From assembly GCF_000002985.6 (NCBI RefSeq), contig NC_003284.9:17050001-17114000 (forward strand): a DNA stretch of 64,000 nucleotides, given 5' to 3'. Source of the stretch: Caenorhabditis elegans. Taxonomy: Eukaryota; Nematoda; Chromadorea; Rhabditida; Rhabditidae. The translations under genes were made by a program, and so were the position numbers. The notes beneath the pieces are model-generated. The model had not been told where the DNA came from. It ran no database searches and was given only the letters and a program-made list of their open reading frames with translations. Numbering within the stretch: position 1 is the first letter of the stretch; each line of letters opens with the position of its first letter. This document shows, in pieces, positions 25,648 to 37,488 of this stretch.

Positions 25648-26060
25648 ATTGCAGCATGACTTAAATGACTTAAATAGCTAAAAGTTCCGAACCATGAGAC
25701 TTTATTTAATTGCTTAGTCTCTTTAAATTTGAGCAGATCCTCAACAATTATATTCAGTTAAAAAAAAAATTTTAGGCTAGACTAGAATTTAAAAAACACG
25801 TTAGAATCAAGAAAACGGTTTTTGAGAATGGCCATTTTGAATTTTATGGTGAAAATGTGTAGCTACTTTACGTTCAGTTTAATGGAAAAATTTAATATTG
25901 AATTATATAATTTAAAATGAAAAAAGAAACAAATGTTATTCTTGGACACCACAGGCAGTTTGTTTATAAATAGTTACAAAAAATTTGTTTTAGAAAAGAG
26001 ACAAATAAAACAAATATAAATATATCAGTCAAATTTTAAATATAGCTTCAAAATCAATGA

Positions 26061-29000
26061 TTATCTCAAATAACATCGAAAGGTCACCACAAGCGCAAAA
26101 GAAGCAATTGTGAAAGGTTGTATACAAAAATTTTCAGTACTTGTCTCCTCGTCCGTATAATATTCAGAATCCGTGGTGTTTCTGGTCCAAGGATTATTGT
26201 GGACTCCTCCGTTATCAGGATTTGTTTCGACAACTGAAACGTCTTTGAAAACTGGAAGTCCGTGGAAAACGTCAACGTTCAGAGAATATTTGTCGTGCTT
26301 TGAAGGTTTTTCTCCGGTGCCTGTAAAATTGAGTTTAGTCTTGTCCGTTTTTTTTTCATTTCGTTTTTTGACAAACGTTTAGACGAGAAAAAGTACATTC
26401 ATCATCTATCATACAATGATTGACGTTACAAATTATTGCAACATTTGTTTGTTTTAATAATGTCATCTCACTAAATTGTATTTGACTTACCACAACTGTC
26501 ATAGTTATCCTTAACAATTGGAGATTTTCTAGTCCGAAAAAAAGAACATAATATATCAGGCACCATCAAGGACTCATTGTTTTCCACAGTCACCGCCACT
26601 CCACTTTCAGCTCCTTCAAACTGCATTGTAGTAAAAAGTTCAAAAAGTTTGGAATTATTGACGGCAATGAATGGGGCCACCTTGTCCTTAATTGATCGGA
26701 TTCTGCTGAGATTGGGAAGAAAGTTCAAGTTTCTGATGGAGCTGTTTTGGATAGTAATGCTCCCGTAAATATTTTCGACGTCATGTAGTTTATAAGAGTT
26801 TTTGAAATCAAAGTGATCGTCGATCAGAAGATTGCCAGTTAAATTTTTGCAGCCATCAGGCAGGTCCTAAAAAACGATTGTAAAAAAATGCGAATAAGTG
26901 GAAAAATGTGGAGTTATACTTGATTAAAACTTCAATTTTTAAGGAGGAATGTAACAACTAACAATTTTTTTTCTGGAAATTCCTAAAATGGTCACAAAAA
27001 AGCATATTTAGTTTGATAAAAAATGGATTTCAATTTTTTAAAAACTCCTTTTTGATGGCGACTTGATAGGTCTATCAACATATTGCTTACCGAAAAATAT
27101 CCAGATTCAGGAAGATCACACCAATAATCTGGTGTCTTCTCGTTGAAACATATATTAATATTCAAATCAGAATCCAAAGACAGCCCATAGAACAAGTTAT
27201 CCAAATTCTGAGTAGTCATGCATAATTTCGGATTGTCCCGAACTGTTAGGTATAAACCATCACGTTTGAAGTTTGTTTTCAGAGAAGTTAAGTTCGCGTT
27301 GTTTGATATTGTAATAGAGGCAAGATACTCTGATTTGTAGGCATTCAACCCAATCCATTCGATTGAATTAAGAAAGGAAAGATCTTCGAAATTTGTGTTT
27401 TTGATAGATAGGCCACCGCTTATTCTTGTTACATTCACCAATTTTTCCTGAATTTTTTGAAAAGGTTGGTAAAAAAACTTGATTAAAAAATTCTGTTGTT
27501 TTTCTTTACCATACATACTTTCTCAATATTTCGCTAGATAATTCTGTCGGTAGATCATGCGCGATTGAACTAGTGTTTCACTCGAAAGAAAGCTAAAAAC
27601 TATATTTCAGTGTCAAACATCTGCCTAAATATGTTGTCTGCTCACATATTCCAACAGCAATGTTGTTCATTAAAATACAAATAAAAAAACAACAAAATAT
27701 ATGATAGCCCAAATAGAAAATGTACAGGAATGTATCTAAGATACAACCAATCTTTTTTCCAGAATAGCTAAAACGCGCGAAAGCGCAAATTTTTTTTTTC
27801 GGGAGTAGAGATAAGCTCCAACTCCAGAATAGATCATTCGATTTTGTTTCGTCCATCGACATAAGACATTGGGTTTGATGGCAACCCAATGAATACACAT
27901 AAATCTCCAGGCTGAGCAAACCTGAGGGGACTAGGGCGGACTTGAACTCGTGACCTGTCGATTGCAAGTTGGTGTTGTAACCAACTGAGCTACCAACGCC
28001 CCATTGCAGCATGACTTAAATGGAATTTATGTAACCACTCGCGGAAAACGATAAGTGCAAGCGGCAAGCTCGTACATCTCGGAATGCAGAAAGTGAGGCT
28101 TTAGGGGTACTGTAGGAGTACGGTAATACTATAGTTTAAAAAACATTGGGTTTTTGACGTATGAAATGACATTTGTTTGGAGGTAGGTTTGACGAAGTGA
28201 TATAATTGGGATGATGTTGTAATGTAGTAATTTTGTTGAGCAACTATAGGAGTCCCATTGGAGTACGGTAGGCTTACTGTTGTTTCAGAATCATTGGGTG
28301 TTTTATCTTCAAAGTGATATTGAATTGTGGTGACTTTCGGAATGCTACTGTATGGGTACAGTGGGAATACAGCCAAATAGCTTCGTATTTTTAATAGTTG
28401 GTTTTTAAAGATCGGAATTAAAAAATGCACCGATAATGCAAATGCAAAAAAATCGTACATATTGGAATGCTATACATACATACACTATACATAGGGGTGT
28501 AAAAGTACTGTATTACTATAGTCATAAAAATGTTTGGGTTTTCGACGTGTAAAGTGTCATTGAGTTGGGTTTGACAAAGGTTATGATGCTGATTTAATTA
28601 GGATAGTGGGAAAAGTAGGAACCGTAAAGATAGCGTCGGGGTATTATAGTAAACTGTGGGGTTATTGTATGAAAACAATAAAGTTGCTGTGGTTTTCAAA
28701 ACTGGAAAACGAATCATGAAACTTTTCGTAATTTCTTATCACTCTTGTATTTTGAACAGTTCAAAAACAAAACGTCATGCTACTTTTGTATCAATGAAGG
28801 CATTTTTAGGAAAAAACAACTTAGTAATCCTCACCGCTAAAACCTTGTAATCCGAGTTTTGATCAATTGTCACATTTCCAATGATCATCCAACAGTTTCG
28901 CGTCAGAGTTGTGACAAATTTATTGAAATCAGCGGTAATTGCACAACCACAGTCCGCAAAATTGTTGGAAATCGTTCTATATGATGAGTATATTGAAATA

Positions 29001-30128
29001 ATTGCATCGCAATCCTTTTTCAAGTCAAGTTTCGGGTTGTTTGTGATCACCAAGTTGTCGAAACAAAATGCACAATATTCAAAGTCCATACCCAAAGAAA
29101 CTAGATTTGCATTATTAGTGATTTCAATAGAGTTTTCTGAAAAAATACATATTAAGAGTTATCCTAATTGATTTCTGCGCACACTCCCAGGGGCAAAAAT
29201 TTAGAGAGAATCATGTTCTTAGACGGCATTTTCTACATTATTCAAAAGGGCATTAGGGGTCATTGCTCTTAGGAAGCATTCTCAAAAATTTTAAAGAGTT
29301 TTAGAAATTTCACAGAGGGCAACTTTTTTAATGTGTACTATATAAGAATACGACTTTAATGTAACCACAATTGTTTCAGCCCCATAAATCTCCTTCACGT
29401 CCAATCAATAGTGACATCAATCCGTCCGACCAACGTCATAAAGATTGGAGATGACGAAATTGAAGATGTACCAAATATGCTGGTTGGTAGTTGACACATC
29501 ATTATAGTTGGTACATACAGTTTCTACGTAACAACTACACTGATGTACCAACTACCAACCAGCATAGTTGGTATACCTTCAATTTCGCCTTCTCCAATCT
29601 TTATGACTTTGGTCGGAAGGATTCATATCACTGTTGATTGGACGTGAAGGAAGTTAACGGGACTGAAACAAGTGTAGTTTCAATCCATTTCAACTAACTT
29701 GTATCATCCAAAGAGCTAACCATATACGGTCTCAGAAACGATAACGTTTCCAAGTTCGTATTATTAATACGGATTCCGTAACGAAACGTGTCAATTTCCT
29801 TCAAGAAAACGGTCAGCTCTCTTATACTAAGCTGAATATTTCCAGTTATATAAAGGGCTTGAAAAATTTTGAAATCTGGGTTTAAAGCTGGTAGAGTGAT
29901 AGTTGTTTCATTTATGTAGACATCGTAATAGTACTCGAAGGGGTTGAATAAACCGCTGTCCTCGGGTGGTGGTCCTTCTGAAAAGTTATTGTTTTTGACA
30001 ATGTGCTAAAATTAACATACACCATTTTCTTGTAACATCAATTTTTCATCGAATATTGTATAATTTTGTGTGGTTGGTTGTGGTTTTTTTGGAAAAATTA
30101 AAACATTTTGAACAGCGCTACACTATAG
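26061..30128 (-). CDS. Two receptor-L-domain (irld-like) extracellular protein
   Basis: Exons are about 30128-30018, 29977-29699, 29136-28835, 27447-27091, 26866-26491 and 26320-26061; all joins keep frame. Each L domain has the leucine-rich beta-helix pattern: first NTNLETLSFLRPY with NNANLVSLGMDFEYC, second GGLSIKNTNFEDLSFLNSI with NNANLTSLKTNF, and a third L-like unit SIRNLNFLPNLSRIRSI. The final exon encodes a Thr/Asn-rich tail ending in a hydrophobic stretch (TIASFALVVTFRCYLR), which could be a GPI signal or weak membrane anchor. No kinase domain follows. Such genes form the worm irld family, related to insulin/EGF receptor ligand-binding domains. The first exon with a signal peptide was not found, so the 5' end is provisional. 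Confidence 0.8.
27790..28002 (-). mobile_element. tRNA-derived SINE-like element, copy 3 (intronic)
   Basis: Same head, body and A-tail as the copies near 25 kb, lying in the intron between exons 28835 and 27447 of the L-domain gene. Confidence 0.7.
28075..28660. repeat. Diverged direct duplication in an intron
   Basis: Segments 28075-28280 and 28480-28660 share TACTATAGTYWWAAAAAHRTTKGG-like text and a following TGGGTTTGACRAAG. Between them lies another copy of the sequence flanking the SINE repeats at 25270-25390. Confidence 0.6.
29185..29680. mobile_element. Long palindromic element, copy 2 (intronic)
   Basis: Related to 1490-2285: same outer text (ACTATATAAGAATACGACTT) and the same core CCAACTACCAACCAGCATAG facing an inverted copy. 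It lies between L-domain exons 29699 and 29136. It is shorter, having lost part of the right arm. Confidence 0.7.
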
Positions 30129-30129
30129 T

Positions 30130-31213
30130 TACAAAAAATATTCAGCTCTGGAGCAATCCTGACGCGTAAGTGAACTATTTGAAACAGGTATAATTTAAGA
30201 GCCACAATATGGAATACTTAAAAAACGTTTTTCATTATCTTCAATTTTTTTGGACAAAGTCGATAGCATTTTACGCTATCAAATATCTTATTTTAAAAAC
30301 CCTAGAACAATTTATTTACAATAACTTTTTGACCTACGTTCACGACAATCACCGAGTTTTAAAGTTACAATAAGTAATGAAAATATTGGAAATAGCATTA
30401 GTAGATTTTTTATTCAAATAATAAATTTTTTAATAAAAATTTGTGAGCTTTGTCTAAATACTGAGACGCGCATGCCATTTCCTGATAAAACCTTCAATTA
30501 TGTGTCCTATCGCAATAGCATTTTCAGATGAGAACTTTCAAAACTTGGTTTCATTATCTTATGACCGATATTTGATGAATAACACACAATTTTTTTGAAA
30601 AAATAAGTTTGAATTTCAACAGAATGTAATGTTTTTTTGAAGTTCAAAAAATACATCAACAGAGTTGAAGAGCAGAAGACCAAAATTGGAAATTAAAATG
30701 AAATTTCGGTTTTTATATCTCTATTTTATTCAACAACGGCCACGTTAAAGGCGGAGTCTAATATTGACTTTTCTTATTTTAGTCTATTTTTTGAGTTCTT
30801 GATTTTATTTCAGTTTTAGAACCTACCATTTTTTACAGGGAAATATGAAATGAAATTTCACGACGATTAATCAACTGTTGTTTTGTATTCTGGTCAATTT
30901 ATTCCACTTTCATATTCAGAAGAAAACTCAAAGTTTGTGAAAACCCTGTGAATCAGCCTACATGTTTCAGGTTTTTTGAGAAATATGTTTTTACTTTTTT
31001 GGAAATGGAACATTGTTTCCTTAACTTTTTTCTGGTGACTCAAAGCTACCGGACAATAGCTGGAAAGAAACAAAACCGCATCATTTTGTTGAAAAAGTAC
31101 CTAATGTTGAGTCAGAACTTTTTCGTGAAACAATTATAAAAGAAAGAAGTGTTTGACTAAGAAGCATTTCTGGGAAATTTTATTAGAAAAAAAATTATTC
31201 AGGAATATTTTAA
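30130..31213. other. Intergenic region between divergent genes
   Basis: Upstream of both the minus-strand L-domain gene and the plus-strand cysteine-rich gene. It should also hold the missing first exon of the L-domain gene. No definite element recognised. Confidence 0.4.
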
Positions 31214-32006
31214 ATGTATTCTAAAGTTTTGTTGCTTTTGGCCTGTATAATCGCCGTAACCGAACAAGCAAGTGAGATAGTTTTACCTTTTTTTTTTTGA
31301 ATATTGCATAAGCTTTAAAATTGTTGTCAAATTATCAAAAGTTTATTGTGAAACAATGGTTTCAAGCTTTTTCCGAGACGAGAAAACTTTGAATTACCTC
31401 TTATTCATTGATGATGATTACATTTTTTCTATCGAAAAATGAGTTGTGTAAAAACAAACTTCAGGAGATGTTCGATGCTTTCCTCCAGTGAACTTCTATT
31501 CAACACATGGATGTGTTCAAGATAGTACCAGCCAAAATCCAAACTATGACTGCTTGGGAGGCCATTTTGTGAGAACTGCTGGAATGTGAGTGGAGAAAAA
31601 ACTAAAACATCGGACAGTATTTTCGTTGATGAAATCCGGTCTTGCTTCTTGACTTCTAAAAGTTTGAAAAACTATTGAGACTAATTACCACATAATCTCA
31701 CATTTTACATTTTCAGTGGAATGCCTTGCGAAACAGACCAAGATTGTATTCACAACATGGAACCCAATGAGTGGTGTAACTCTGAAAGAAATGGCTACCA
31801 ATGGACGTGAGTGTACAACTTTCAAACTTTGAAAAAAAAAACTTCATAAACTCAGAACTGCCGGCTGTCACTGTGACATGAAGCTTAAGTCTTGCATTGT
31901 TCAGAGGTTTGACAAGAGCTATAACGAAATTCAATGGGCTTTCTGTACACCAAGAAATCGTTTCAAGTGCGAAGTTTTGGACCATTGCTCACCACCAAAA
32001 CATTAA
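31214..32006 (+). CDS. Small cysteine-rich secreted protein, hypothetical
   Basis: Four exons: 31214 to about 31268/31271, about 31465/31468-31585, 31717-31806 and 31856-32006, giving about 138 residues. The signal peptide is MYSKVLLLLACIIAVTEQ. The mature part is rich in Cys (MPCETDQDCIHN, EWCNSERNGYQW, TAGCHCDMKLKSC), suggesting a disulphide-bonded extracellular protein. The first intron works in frame either as GC-AG (CAA then GCAAGT) to acceptor 31464, or as GT-AG (GTGAGA) only if the acceptor shifts three bases. A polyadenylation signal AATAAA lies at 32025-32030. I do not recognise the family. Confidence 0.75.
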
Positions 32007-32024
32007 ACTACGAGTTTCGAATTG

Positions 32025-32030
32025 AATAAA
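32025..32030 (+). terminator. Polyadenylation signal
   Basis: AATAAA 19 bases after the stop codon of the cysteine-rich gene. Confidence 0.7.
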
Positions 32031-32099
32031 TAATTAAAATTTAATACGATTAGAGAAGAAAACAACCAAAGAAAAACCAAGTTATGTGTTCAAAGTCTT

Positions 32100-32620
32100 A
32101 CATCACGTCTATTATCCGGCAACTGCTGATTATTTAGCTAATCACGGCAAGCCATTAACGCAGGAAATTTTCAAAAATCCATTCCGAGCCAAGGCCAGAA
32201 ACAGACTGTGCTAAGACTGCGAGAACCTGCTGGAGACCAGGGCAACCAAGTTGCCGGTTGCCGAAAATTTTTGAGTCCAACAACTTCGACAATTGCCGGT
32301 TGCCAAAACTATTTTGGTTTGGCAACTTCGGCAACTTCAATTACAACAATTTGTAGCTCAGAAACAAGCCTGAAAAAATGCTAAAATTTCACTGTAAACA
32401 AAAAAAAGACCATACAGGGTTGCCCATATTTATGGGGACAGTAGTATAAAACTGGCTTTCCTGGGACAGCCCAAACCACCCACACCCTAGGACAAGTACT
32501 TTCTGGAACAAATACATCACTTTCATATAAATATTCACCTAAATTAACAAAATATTTTTTCCCACCCAAACTGGCTGGGACACATTTCCTCACCGGCTAA
32601 AATGATGGATAATATCGTGA
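32100..32620. repeat. Degenerate GCCGGTTGCC-type dispersed repeat and AT-poor filler
   Basis: 32225-32345 repeats TTGCCGGTTGCCRAAA and GGCAACTTCGG in both orientations. 32400-32600 has no gene I can support. Confidence 0.6.
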
Positions 32621-32628
32621 TTTATGTG

Positions 32629-32690
32629 ATAATTTCCCGCGAATCCGTGGAGACCCGCCGGAAATAATAGAGAATTAAGTGCTTATGTTT
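32629..32690. repeat. Polinton hairpin module A, copy 1
   Basis: Imperfect palindrome around TTTCCCGCG and CGCCGGAAAT followed by AATAGAGAATTAAGTGCTTA; matched at 36050-36115. Confidence 0.7.
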
Positions 32691-32698
32691 ATATTGTA

Positions 32699-33091
32699 TC
32701 AAATTAATTCCAATATTACATCCTTAAAATCGTATTTCTCTAATAATTTCAGAACCAGTAGACAGTAATATCCACAATGATGAGTATTGAATTTTTGGAT
32801 TTGAAAGTTTGACATTTCTATTTCTCTATTCAAATACCTAATTACTTCAATTGGTGGATCTACCCCAAATGAATCAAAGTAATAACACTTTTCAGGATTT
32901 ATATAATAGCACACCCAATAAGTACCATTATTCTTATTTATATCTAAATTCACAATTCCACATTCTATTTCATTAATTTGTTTCGGTAATGTGTCTCTCA
33001 TGAAGACACCTCTAAAATTGTTTATATTTATTTGTTTTGCTGACTCATACAATTCAATATTCGTTAATGGATTCAATTTTGATTGGAACAT
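32699..33091 (-). pseudogene. Polinton adenain-like cysteine protease, probably inactive
   Basis: About 130 residues with the family's order of motifs: GTYWVCYYI, CYYFDSFGVDPPIEVI, then THHCGYYCLLVLKLL. In adenovirus-type and SUMO-type proteases the first motif carries the catalytic histidine (consensus GTHW), the second the acidic residue and the last the cysteine nucleophile. Here the cysteine remains but the histidine position is tyrosine, so activity is doubtful. The gene encodes a capsid-maturation-type protease in complete Polintons. Neighbours are hairpin modules on both sides. Confidence 0.8.
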
Positions 33092-33544
33092 TAAAGAGAT
33101 AGAAAAAAGGGATAGAAATTCTTATCTTAAATTGAAAACTGTGCTGCTCGTCCTAACTTTTGCCATTCCTCTGTATTGATCGATGTCGCTTCGGTGACCT
33201 ATTCTAACATCCTGAACACTAATCAGTAGATCTAAATCGATCATTATTTTCTGATAATCCTGCTCTTCTACCAGGACTTTTTATTTTTTACTATTTTTTA
33301 TCGTAATTGAATGAAAGCAGGTAATTTTTATAGTAATATTAGTCATATAATAAACAATGTTTTTAGAGAATCGAGGAGTCATCTTAATTGTTTTGTCGGC
33401 CGGCACTAACAAAGGATAATTATGGTATAATTATTAGTTATCATTTTATTACAAAAAATTTCATTTTAGCACATCCAAACTCGAATATAATTTTACTTCT
33501 TCCCATATAATCAACTACATGCACTTTTTAAGGTATGTTTATAA

Positions 33545-33580
33545 CTTTATTAGCCGCCCGCCCAAAGGGCGGCGAACGTA
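33545..33580. repeat. Polinton hairpin module B, copy 1
   Basis: AGCCGCCCGCCCAAAGGGCGGCG, a strong stem with a short loop; near-identical copy at 36249-36275. Confidence 0.8.
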
Positions 33581-33599
33581 CTAAATAAATAAATTATTT

Positions 33600-33800
33600 G
33601 TATTCCAGCTCACAATTGGCTTTATCATCATCTTCACTTCATCTTCAACTTTATCTTCATCTTCACTTTATCTTCATCTTCATCGTCGACTTCGTTTTTA
33701 TTTTTTTTTATTTTTATTATTTTTATTGTACTTTTATTGTAATTTATATGTATTTTAATTGTATTATTTTATTGGTATTTTTTAATTGTATTTAGTGTAT
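33600..33800 (+). repeat. TCTTCA/TTTTAT low-complexity tract
   Basis: Repeats of CTTCATCTTCA followed by T-rich text. The ORF across it is a product of the repeat and not a gene. Confidence 0.8.
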
Positions 33801-34119
33801 GTTTGTGTCGTCTTGTGTAGTCTTGTGATGTTCTATGTTGACTTTAATTGTAATTAGTATATGTTTGTGTTGTAAATTGTGATGTTTATGTTTCAAATGT
33901 GATCATCGAAGTTAAGGCCTCTAAGTTAGGTCGCCATGTAGGGTTCATGGCTAAAGGTAGCTTGCTATCCGAACGTTTCCCTGATTTGATTAACATAATC
34001 CTCTCTTGTGAGGAGATTTGTTATTCATATAAATCGAAGTTAAAATTTCCTTTTAAGGAAGTTGCCAAGTTTGGGGTTCTTGGCTAAGTAGTATATACTA
34101 GTTATACTACCGAACGTAC

Positions 34120-35894
34120 CCTTTTTTTGATTGATTTATTTTCAACATAAGCCAAAAAAGGTAATACATTAAAAAAGGTAGTACAATTTAGGTTTAATGA
34201 GAAAATAAATTAATAAAACGAGACAAACCCAGCAAGAGTTCATCTCGAGTGTGGGAAATGGGTGAGGTAAGAATCATAAAACAAGAAGAATAGAGAATGA
34301 AGAATTATAAAGAAAAGAACATGGACTCGGGATCACATAGTATCAATACCGGGGAATGTGAAGATCGAGAAAGTGAGAAAATTGGAAAGGAGAGAGGAAA
34401 ACCGGGACGTTTTTAAAGAGATTATTCCAAATGGGAACTGATTGGGCGAAAAAGTGAGCGGTGCAACTGTCCTTTCTAACGAGAATCATAGGGTGCCTAT
34501 TAGAGCTAGCAAATGAGACAAATTGATTAAGACTAGGGAAGTGGGACGATCCAGTGAGGAATCTATAGAGTAGTTTCATTTGAGCTTTAATTCTAGTGTG
34601 TCTGGTGGAGAAGAGTTTCATTATGCTCAGTCTATCTTCATAAGAGGAGAATTTAGTATTACATCGTTGCAGAACGCGCTTGGTAAAGTGTCTAAGAGGT
34701 TTCTCAAGTTTAGTCGAAAGCAATGAATTAGGGGAGGGAGAGTAAACCTCAGCGCAGTAATTTATAATTGGAGCCACGTAAGTTTTGAAAAGAAACCCGT
34801 AGAAGTGAGGTGAGTTGGAAGAGAATGCTTTTAGGAGTTGTTTAGCCCGAAGCATGGCTAGGGAACTAACTTTGGCAATGTGGGCCTCAAATTTAAGCTT
34901 GGGATCGGTGACAAGACCTAAGTCGCGAACAATAGAAGAGGGGATTATGGGTACACCATCAACTGAGTATGAGTGGTTGGTGTTTAGGGAACCCAGAGAA
35001 AGGGAAGCAGATTTGGCAGGGGCGAGGGGCAGCTCATTCTTCTTGGACCAGCTAACAATAGTGTCGATAGATTGTTGGATAATTAAAGGGTTGTGATGGT
35101 AGATTTTAATGTCATCCGCAAAGCAGGAGACATTTATAGAATGTTCAAGATCAATCAGTAAGTCGTTTATGAATAAAATGAAGAGAAGAGGGCCCGAAAC
35201 GGAACCCTGCGGGACTCCAGAAGAAATGGGGTAGGTGTTTCTAGATAAAAACTTATTGATTTTTACTGAGAACGTTCTTTGATTAAGGAATTCTTTGAAC
35301 CAAGAACAAGTGAGGGGGTCTAATCCAAATGAAGCAAGTTTTTTGAGGAGGATAGAATGGGAGACTTTATCGAACGCCTTGGCAAAATCGAAAAAAATAA
35401 TGTCAAGTGATTTTTCCTGTCTAATTATAGAGTGATAGAGAGTAATGGAGCGAACTAGAGAGGAAGGACAGCTTCTAAGTTGTAAGAACCCATGTTGATG
35501 GGGGGGAAAGTAGATGGGAAAAATCTGTGCGGATTCGGGAGCAGATGATGCGTTCCATTACGCGCACAAAGGGGTCCGTCAACGAGATGGGTCTGTAGTT
35601 GTGAGGGGATGAGGGATTACCCTTTTTGAGAATAGGGATGATTATTGCCTGTTTCCATCGGGCGGGAATAGTAGATTCAGCAAATGATTGATGGAATATT
35701 AGAGAAAGAGGCAGTGCGAGCGGGGTGGCACATTTCTTCAGTACTAAGTAATTTGCGCAGTGGGGGGAGAACCCGCATTTGGGTGGGAGTTTAGATAGAA
35801 CGCTTTCTATTATGTAGGGTTGGAAAGAATCATTCCTAATAGAGTTGGTAGTCGCGTTGGACCTACCCTGATTGATCACACATTCTTTTATCAT
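34120..35894 (-). mobile_element. CR1/jockey-like non-LTR retrotransposon, 5'-truncated, one frameshift
   Basis: The minus-strand reading gives a reverse transcriptase: IPARWKQAIIIPILKKGNPS and NYRPISLTDP, then after a frame change FFDFAKAFDKVSH, SGVPQGSVSGPLLFILFIND, the catalytic CFADDIKIY, and a C-terminal region (LKTYVAPIINYCAEVYSPS-like) ending HIPRY at 34343. The shift lies in a run of seven C residues near 35505-35511. The N-terminal endonuclease is absent, consistent with 5' truncation on insertion. It interrupts the Polinton remnant. Confidence 0.85.
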
Positions 35895-36049
35895 GAAGAA
35901 GGGTATTATACTTATGAAACTTGAATAAATAATTAATACAAAATCAAATCGTTAACACAAAACTATGAGAATTAAAAAAAAGACAAAGACGAGGCAATTG
36001 TGAATGGTACTTACTCAACCTCAAAATGATAGAACTACATGTAATTTAC

Positions 36050-36115
36050 GTGATTATTTCCGGAGGGTCTTTACGGACCCGCGGGAAATAATAGAGATTT
36101 GAGTACTTAAATAAG
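36050..36115. repeat. Polinton hairpin module A, copy 2
   Basis: Shares ATTATTTCC, a GGGTCTTTACGGACCC stem and GGAAATAATAGAGATTTGAG with 32629-32690, in the same orientation. Confidence 0.7.
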
Positions 36116-36248
36116 ATAAATATTGAACGCTGAGTTGTGGAAAGAGTTTATATGTTGGAGAGGTTTTTTTAATATACATGATTGTTCTATTATATTAATT
36201 TTGGTTCACTCATATATGAGGCGACCAAATATTTACTGATATTGTGTT

Positions 36249-36276
36249 AGCCGCACGCCCGAAGGGCGGCAAACAC
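36249..36276. repeat. Polinton hairpin module B, copy 2
   Basis: AGCCGCACGCCCGAAGGGCG stem-loop, partner of 33552-33575. Confidence 0.8.
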
Positions 36277-36391
36277 CACAAGTAATTAAATATTAATTTC
36301 ATTATTTCGTAAAATTTCCACGAGCTAAAGTATCCGATTTATTACTGCAAATTAATACTTCCATTTTTAATAAAAAATTTTAAGTACATAA

Positions 36392-37367
36392 ATGTCATTC
36401 ATAGACATATACGATCCCAAGAAGCGCAATGAAATTGTTGAGAAACATATTCAAATGAGGAAGCAAACCAAAGAATAGAGATAATGAAGAACACGAAGAA
36501 CGTGTAAAATTGGAACATAATAGGGTAGAATTATTTAAACCTATATTAGAATCAAATATGAAAATACATACCGAGTTAGTAGATGAGAAAAAGAAACTTA
36601 TGGAAACATTAAATAGTTTCAAAAATATTAAAATTGAAGAACCTGAAATTGATAATGAAAAGGATCAAAGTATAGATATTTCCGATAGTAACATTTCCAA
36701 TAGTGATATAATTAATCCGTATTTACAAAGTAAGATTGATATTAGTAACGCTGGGTATTCAATTAGATTTGATAAAATTAATAATAAATATACACTCGGT
36801 AATAAAGAAATTACATTTGATAATAATACTATAACCATTAATGAAACTGATTATGATGCAACTGAAGGACTAATTCAATTACTAATTAAAAAATCACCAG
36901 ATACAATAATAATCCATGATTATGATATTAAAACTTATAAAAATATGTTATTGTGTTCTGATGCATTATATCAAGGTTTTGATAAAAATATTAGAGGAGC
37001 TAAACTTAATTCTGATTCTAGTAAAAAGTGGAAGTTTATTAAAGAACATATACTGTTACCTATTAGTGGAAGTATTATTCCTAGTATTATTAGTACTCGT
37101 ATTCCAGCTCCAACAGTATTTACAAGTAGTATTTCTAGTACGAATAGTGATATACCTAGTACATCAGCGAAAACAGGAAGTTCAATTGACTTTCTACCAT
37201 CGGATCCTAATTCACTTATAGATTTACTACGATTATCAATAGGATCATATAAAGCTGGAAATAAAGATGAATTTAATAAAATAAATATAATTCTAGACGA
37301 GTTGGTAAAGATGAAAATAATATTGAAAAAAGACCTTAAAAATATAGACGCAAATATAGAATCGTAA
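36392..37367 (+). pseudogene. Polinton DUF8207-type protein with an N-terminal frameshift
   Basis: ATG 36392 reads MSFIDIYDPKKRNEIVEKHI and stops at TAG 36476. One frame over, the text continues without a gap as RDNEEHEERVKLEHNRVELF, KPILESNMKIHTEL and on for 285 codons to 37367. The joined pattern of a charged N-terminal helix, acidic linker, then GYSIRFDKINNKYTLGNKEI and a YQGFDKN/KWKFIKEH region matches a protein common in insect and nematode Polintons; its role is unknown. The single-base shift near 36470 marks decay. Confidence 0.75.
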
Positions 37368-37370
37368 AAC

Positions 37371-37488
37371 GACCATCATTTAATCGAGTATTTAGAAAAA
37401 CAACTAAATGTGTTATATTAACAATGTTATATTGTATGATTAAACAATAAAAAATAACTTGTAAAACCCATCGTTTAATGATGGTCGT
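37371..37488. repeat. Inverted repeat after the DUF8207 gene
   Basis: CGACCATCATTTAATCG at 37371 pairs with CGTTTAATGATGGTCG ending near 37486. It may be an element end or a terminator-like structure. Confidence 0.7.

Noticed and set aside
33598..33795. Hydrophobic plus-strand ORF that looks like membrane segments
   Set aside because: Generated by CTTCAT and T-rich low-complexity DNA.
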